DNA of 64,000 bases, from NCBI RefSeq assembly GCF_022347685.1, contig NZ_JAKRGF010000003.1:310001-374000 (forward strand), written 5' to 3'. Below are positions 62,087-64,000 of this stretch, one piece after another; the stretch's first letter is position 1, and every line of letters begins with the position of its first letter. The notes under the pieces were generated by a model. The model saw only the letters and a list, made by a program, of their open reading frames with translations. It was not told where the DNA came from and searched no databases. This DNA comes from Thalassobius sp. Cn5-15. GTDB taxonomy: Bacteria; Pseudomonadota; Alphaproteobacteria; Rhodobacterales; Rhodobacteraceae. The translations under genes were made by a program, and so were the position numbers.

Positions 62087-62623
62087 ATGCTGATGCCCCG
62101 TCAGAAAACCCCAAACCTCACCCTACCGACACTGGATCATGGTGATTTCGACCTGTCCGCGCAAACCACCGAACGTGGCACGCTGGTGTGTTTCTATCGC
62201 GGCCTGCACTGTCCGATTTGCGCCAACTACCTGACCGAGCTGGAGAAGCTGGCTGATAAATTTGCCGAACGCGGCATCGACTGCGTTGCTGTCAGCTCTG
62301 ACGGTGAAGAACGCACCCGCGAGATGGCCAAGAAGATCAGCAGCACCAAGATCAAGTTTGCCTATGATCTGCCATTAAGTGTTGCAAAGGACTGGGGCCT
62401 CTACATCTCTACTTCACGGGGCAAAACCTCCATCGGTATCGAAGAGCCTGCGCTGTTCTCCGAACCCGGCCTGTTTCTGGTCAGCGAGCAGCAGACACTG
62501 TTTTACGGCTCGGTGCAGACCATGCCGTTTGTTCGCCCCCACTTCTCTGAACTGCTGGGCGCAGTGGATTTCGCTATCGCCAACAACTACCCCGCACGCG
62601 GCGAATACACCGGCGAGGTCTGA
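62087..62623 (+). CDS. Peroxiredoxin-like (AhpC/TSA) family protein
   Basis: A 178-aa thioredoxin-fold protein. FYRGLHCPICANYLTELEKLADKFAERGIDCVAVSSDGEERT carries a CPIC active site like that of peroxiredoxin-like and thiol-disulfide proteins; a resolving cysteine may be Cys of GIDC. It probably reduces peroxides or thiols. The start at 62087 is seven bases from AAAGGA; ATGs at 62081 and 62093 are alternatives. Control by the divergent AraC-type regulator is likely. Confidence 0.87.
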   Translation: MLMPRQKTPNLTLPTLDHGDFDLSAQTTERGTLVCFYRGLHCPICANYLTELEKLADKFAERGIDCVAVSSDGEERTREMAKKISSTKIKFAYDLPLSVAKDWGLYISTSRGKTSIGIEEPALFSEPGLFLVSEQQTLFYGSVQTMPFVRPHFSELLGAVDFAIANNYPARGEYTGEV

Positions 62624-62685
62624 GGCGGGGCCTGAGGCCACGCCCACACCAGACCACACCAGACCACAACCATACGCACCCGAAC

Positions 62686-62712
62686 GCGCCCGCTAAAACT
62701 GCGGGCGCATTT
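62686..62712 (+). terminator. Rho-independent terminator after the peroxiredoxin-like gene
   Basis: An 8-bp stem (GCGCCCGC with GCGGGCGC, 7-base loop) followed by ATTT. The stretch before it has the direct repeat CCACACCAGA twice (around 62644-62664), of unknown meaning. Confidence 0.75.
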
Positions 62713-62869
62713 GGCGTTTGAACACATGTTCCTCAATCGCACGCATTAGTGGAACAGGACTCTCTTTCAGACGGCGCACAGAGGGGATGCGTCTTTTGCA
62801 CAGTTTGCCCTCTTTTGCTTTGGGGCAAAGCCCTTATCTTCCTCTCAACAACATTTCAGGAGCGCAGAC

Positions 62870-63565
62870 ATGTCCTTTCCCACCGACTACCCGATCAACA
62901 ACCGCTGGCCCGCCAAAGATCCGTCGGTGATCCAGCTCTACTCCTTCCCGACGCCGAACGGCATCAAGGTGTCCCTGATGCTAGAGGAAAGCGGTCTGGC
63001 CTATGAACCGCACACCGTCACGCTGGCCGATTCTGATGTGCGCAGCCCCGAATTTCTATCGCTCAGCCCCAATAACAAGATCCCGGCGCTGATCGACCCC
63101 ACCGTCGAAGGTGAACCTGTCACTGTTTTCGAATCCGGTGCTATCTTGATTTATCTGGCGGAAAAGTCGGGCCAGTTCCTGTCCACCGATCCAGCCAAAC
63201 GCGCGGAAACTCTTCAGTGGCTGATGTGGCAAATGGGCGGTCTGGGCCCGATGTTTGGCCAACTGGGCTACTTCACCAAATTCGCTGGCGCCGAGATTGA
63301 GGATCCCCGCCCGCGTGAACGCTTTCTGAATGAAGGCAAACGTCTGCTGAACGTGCTGAACGGCGCGCTGGACGGCAAAGACTGGGTTGTGGGCGACTAT
63401 TCCATTGCGGACATGGCCATCGGCCCGTGGCTGAACGCGTTGGAAATGTATGGCACCAAAGACGCCCTTGGCTTCGCCGAGTATAAAAATGTCGTCGCCT
63501 ATCTGGACCGGTTCAACGCACGCCCCGCCGTGCAGCGCGCAAAAAATATCCCGCCGCGTCCCTAA
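62870..63565 (+). CDS. Glutathione S-transferase family protein (YfcG-like)
   Basis: A 231-aa GST. The thioredoxin-fold half has VIQLYSFPTPNGIKVSLMLEESGLAYEPHTV, SLSPNNKIPALIDP and VFESGAILIYLAEKSGQFL, the Ser/Asn-based disulfide-reductase pattern of YfcG/YghU relatives. The helical half ends with WVVGDYSIADMAIGPWLNALEMYG. It acts on disulfides or electrophiles with glutathione. TCAGGAG lies upstream. Two hairpins follow (63579-63597 and 63653-63681). Confidence 0.93.
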   Translation: MSFPTDYPINNRWPAKDPSVIQLYSFPTPNGIKVSLMLEESGLAYEPHTVTLADSDVRSPEFLSLSPNNKIPALIDPTVEGEPVTVFESGAILIYLAEKSGQFLSTDPAKRAETLQWLMWQMGGLGPMFGQLGYFTKFAGAEIEDPRPRERFLNEGKRLLNVLNGALDGKDWVVGDYSIADMAIGPWLNALEMYGTKDALGFAEYKNVVAYLDRFNARPAVQRAKNIPPRP

Positions 63566-63578
63566 GCATCACAATAGA

Positions 63579-63597
63579 GGTGGGCACATTGCCCACC
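63579..63597. repeat. GGTGGGC/GCCCACC hairpin element
   Basis: A 7-bp stem with an ACATT loop, 14 bases past the GST stop. It is a GC-rich inverted repeat with no T run; elements of this form are common between Rhodobacterales genes from memory, but only one copy is seen here. Confidence 0.4.
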
Positions 63598-63652
63598 CTA
63601 CGGGGGCGTATGGAAATACCGCCCCCCTTTTTTGCGCCTGTCTAAATGCAGA

Positions 63653-63681
63653 AAAGCCGACCCAAACTGGATCGGCTTTCC
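63653..63681 (+). terminator. Rho-independent terminator after the GST gene
   Basis: An 8-bp stem (AAAGCCGA with TCGGCTTT, 11-base loop). A further stem, GAGGCCCT/AGGGCCTC (63691-63713), lies between it and the last gene and may serve the minus strand. Confidence 0.7.
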
Positions 63682-63756
63682 CGAAATTATGAGGCCCTGT
63701 ATGAGAGGGCCTCAAAGCGTATTATATGAGCGGCTTGCCGTATAGATCTGGCCAAA

Positions 63757-64000
63757 TTATTTGCCCAGCGCAAACAGAACGCCATTCTGGATCGCGGCAA
63801 ACGACGCGTCATCTTCATCCAGGTTATCGATCACTTCAGCCGCGCTCTGCAGTGCAGCGGCATCAACCAGCGCCAAATCAACGTTCGGTGCGTACTGGCG
63901 GATCTGAGCTTCTTCAAAGCCCGAGATGTCGGCGGTCATAGCAGAAGCAGCACCGGTCAGAGCGATCAGGGCGGCGGCGGATGCGGTTACGATGGTTTTC
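63757..64000 (-). CDS. Small exported hypothetical protein (5' end just outside window)
   Basis: The visible frame reads KTIVTASAAALIALTGAASA, a signal peptide, then MTADISGFEEAQIRQYAPNVDLALVDAAALQSAAEVIDNLDEDDASFAAIQNGVLFALGK. Only the first codon is cut; its last base is G, consistent with ATG, so the full protein is about 81 aa. The mature domain is acidic and helical and probably periplasmic. I do not recognise the family. A shorter reading from the internal ATG at 63939 would lose the signal peptide and is rejected. Confidence 0.78.
   Translation of the reverse strand, partial: KTIVTASAAALIALTGAASAMTADISGFEEAQIRQYAPNVDLALVDAAALQSAAEVIDNLDEDDASFAAIQNGVLFALGK

Noticed and set aside
1-64000. 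Mobile elements, CRISPR arrays, prophage or defence genes
   Set aside because: No transposase, integrase, phage structural gene, cas gene or regularly spaced repeat was found.

Overview
This 64 kb stretch looks like a chromosome segment of a marine alphaproteobacterium of the Rhodobacterales (Roseobacter group). The base composition is GC-rich, most genes carry purine-rich ribosome binding sites, and the gene set is typical of that order: glycolate oxidase, a TrcR-type (DUF1013) cell-cycle regulator, COQ9, a trio of deformylase genes next to fmt, and a cobalamin cluster that includes DUF1636 and a CbiG-CobJ fusion. I see no insertion sequence, prophage, CRISPR array or tRNA. The window reads as a stable core chromosome with a large vitamin B12 locus in the middle.

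Layout. 1-8 kb: glcDE (minus strand, glcE cut by the window edge), a HemJ/CopD-like and a DUF599 membrane protein, two small hypotheticals, then tesB, an aspartate/aromatic aminotransferase and sseA. 8-18 kb: smpB, a SulP permease, an EamA exporter, a GlsB/YeaQ protein, fmt and three consecutive deformylase-family genes, a MalY/PatB lyase, and a divergent AraC regulator / Tat-exported isochorismatase-family pair. 18-43 kb: the cobalamin region. On the minus strand run a small His-containing membrane protein, cbiX, cobH, cobL, cobI, cbiG-cobJ and cobM. On the plus strand are DUF1636, cobC and cobD, then (after a lytic transglycosylase and smc) a cobalamin riboswitch followed by cobW, a GNAT gene and cobN, and later cobO. 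43-64 kb: a FadR-type regulator, nudC, a cyclic-nucleotide phosphodiesterase/5'-nucleotidase homologue, the 4.5S RNA gene, rsgA, an ankyrin protein, dnaX / phzF-like / ybaB / recR, trcR, RNase T2, a quinone oxidoreductase, COQ9, rpsU, an Lrp / alanine dehydrogenase pair, an AraC / peroxiredoxin pair and a GST.

How the genes work together. The corrin genes cover methylation (CobI, CobJ, CobM, CobL), ring contraction and opening (CobJ, CbiG domain), rearrangement (CobH), late cobalt insertion (CobN), adenosylation (CobO) and aminopropanol arm attachment (CobC, CobD). CobG/CobZ, CobK, CobB, CobQ, CobS/T and the nucleotide-loop genes must lie elsewhere. CbiX, normally an early cobaltochelatase, is encoded beside the aerobic-type set.

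The most interesting signals are regulatory or degenerate. (1) A nearly identical TGGT-N11-ACCA operator lies upstream of both glcD and the FadR-type regulator 41 kb away, which suggests that this regulator controls glycolate oxidation. (2) The third deformylase paralogue has lost its metal-binding cysteine and its catalytic glutamate. (3) Two perfect ATTC-N8-GAAT motifs, of the kind described for the persulfide sensor SqrR, precede a 10-TM membrane protein. (4) The rpsU leader can form mutually exclusive hairpins around its Shine-Dalgarno sequence. (5) A 56-codon gene lies antisense between cobW/GNAT and cobN.
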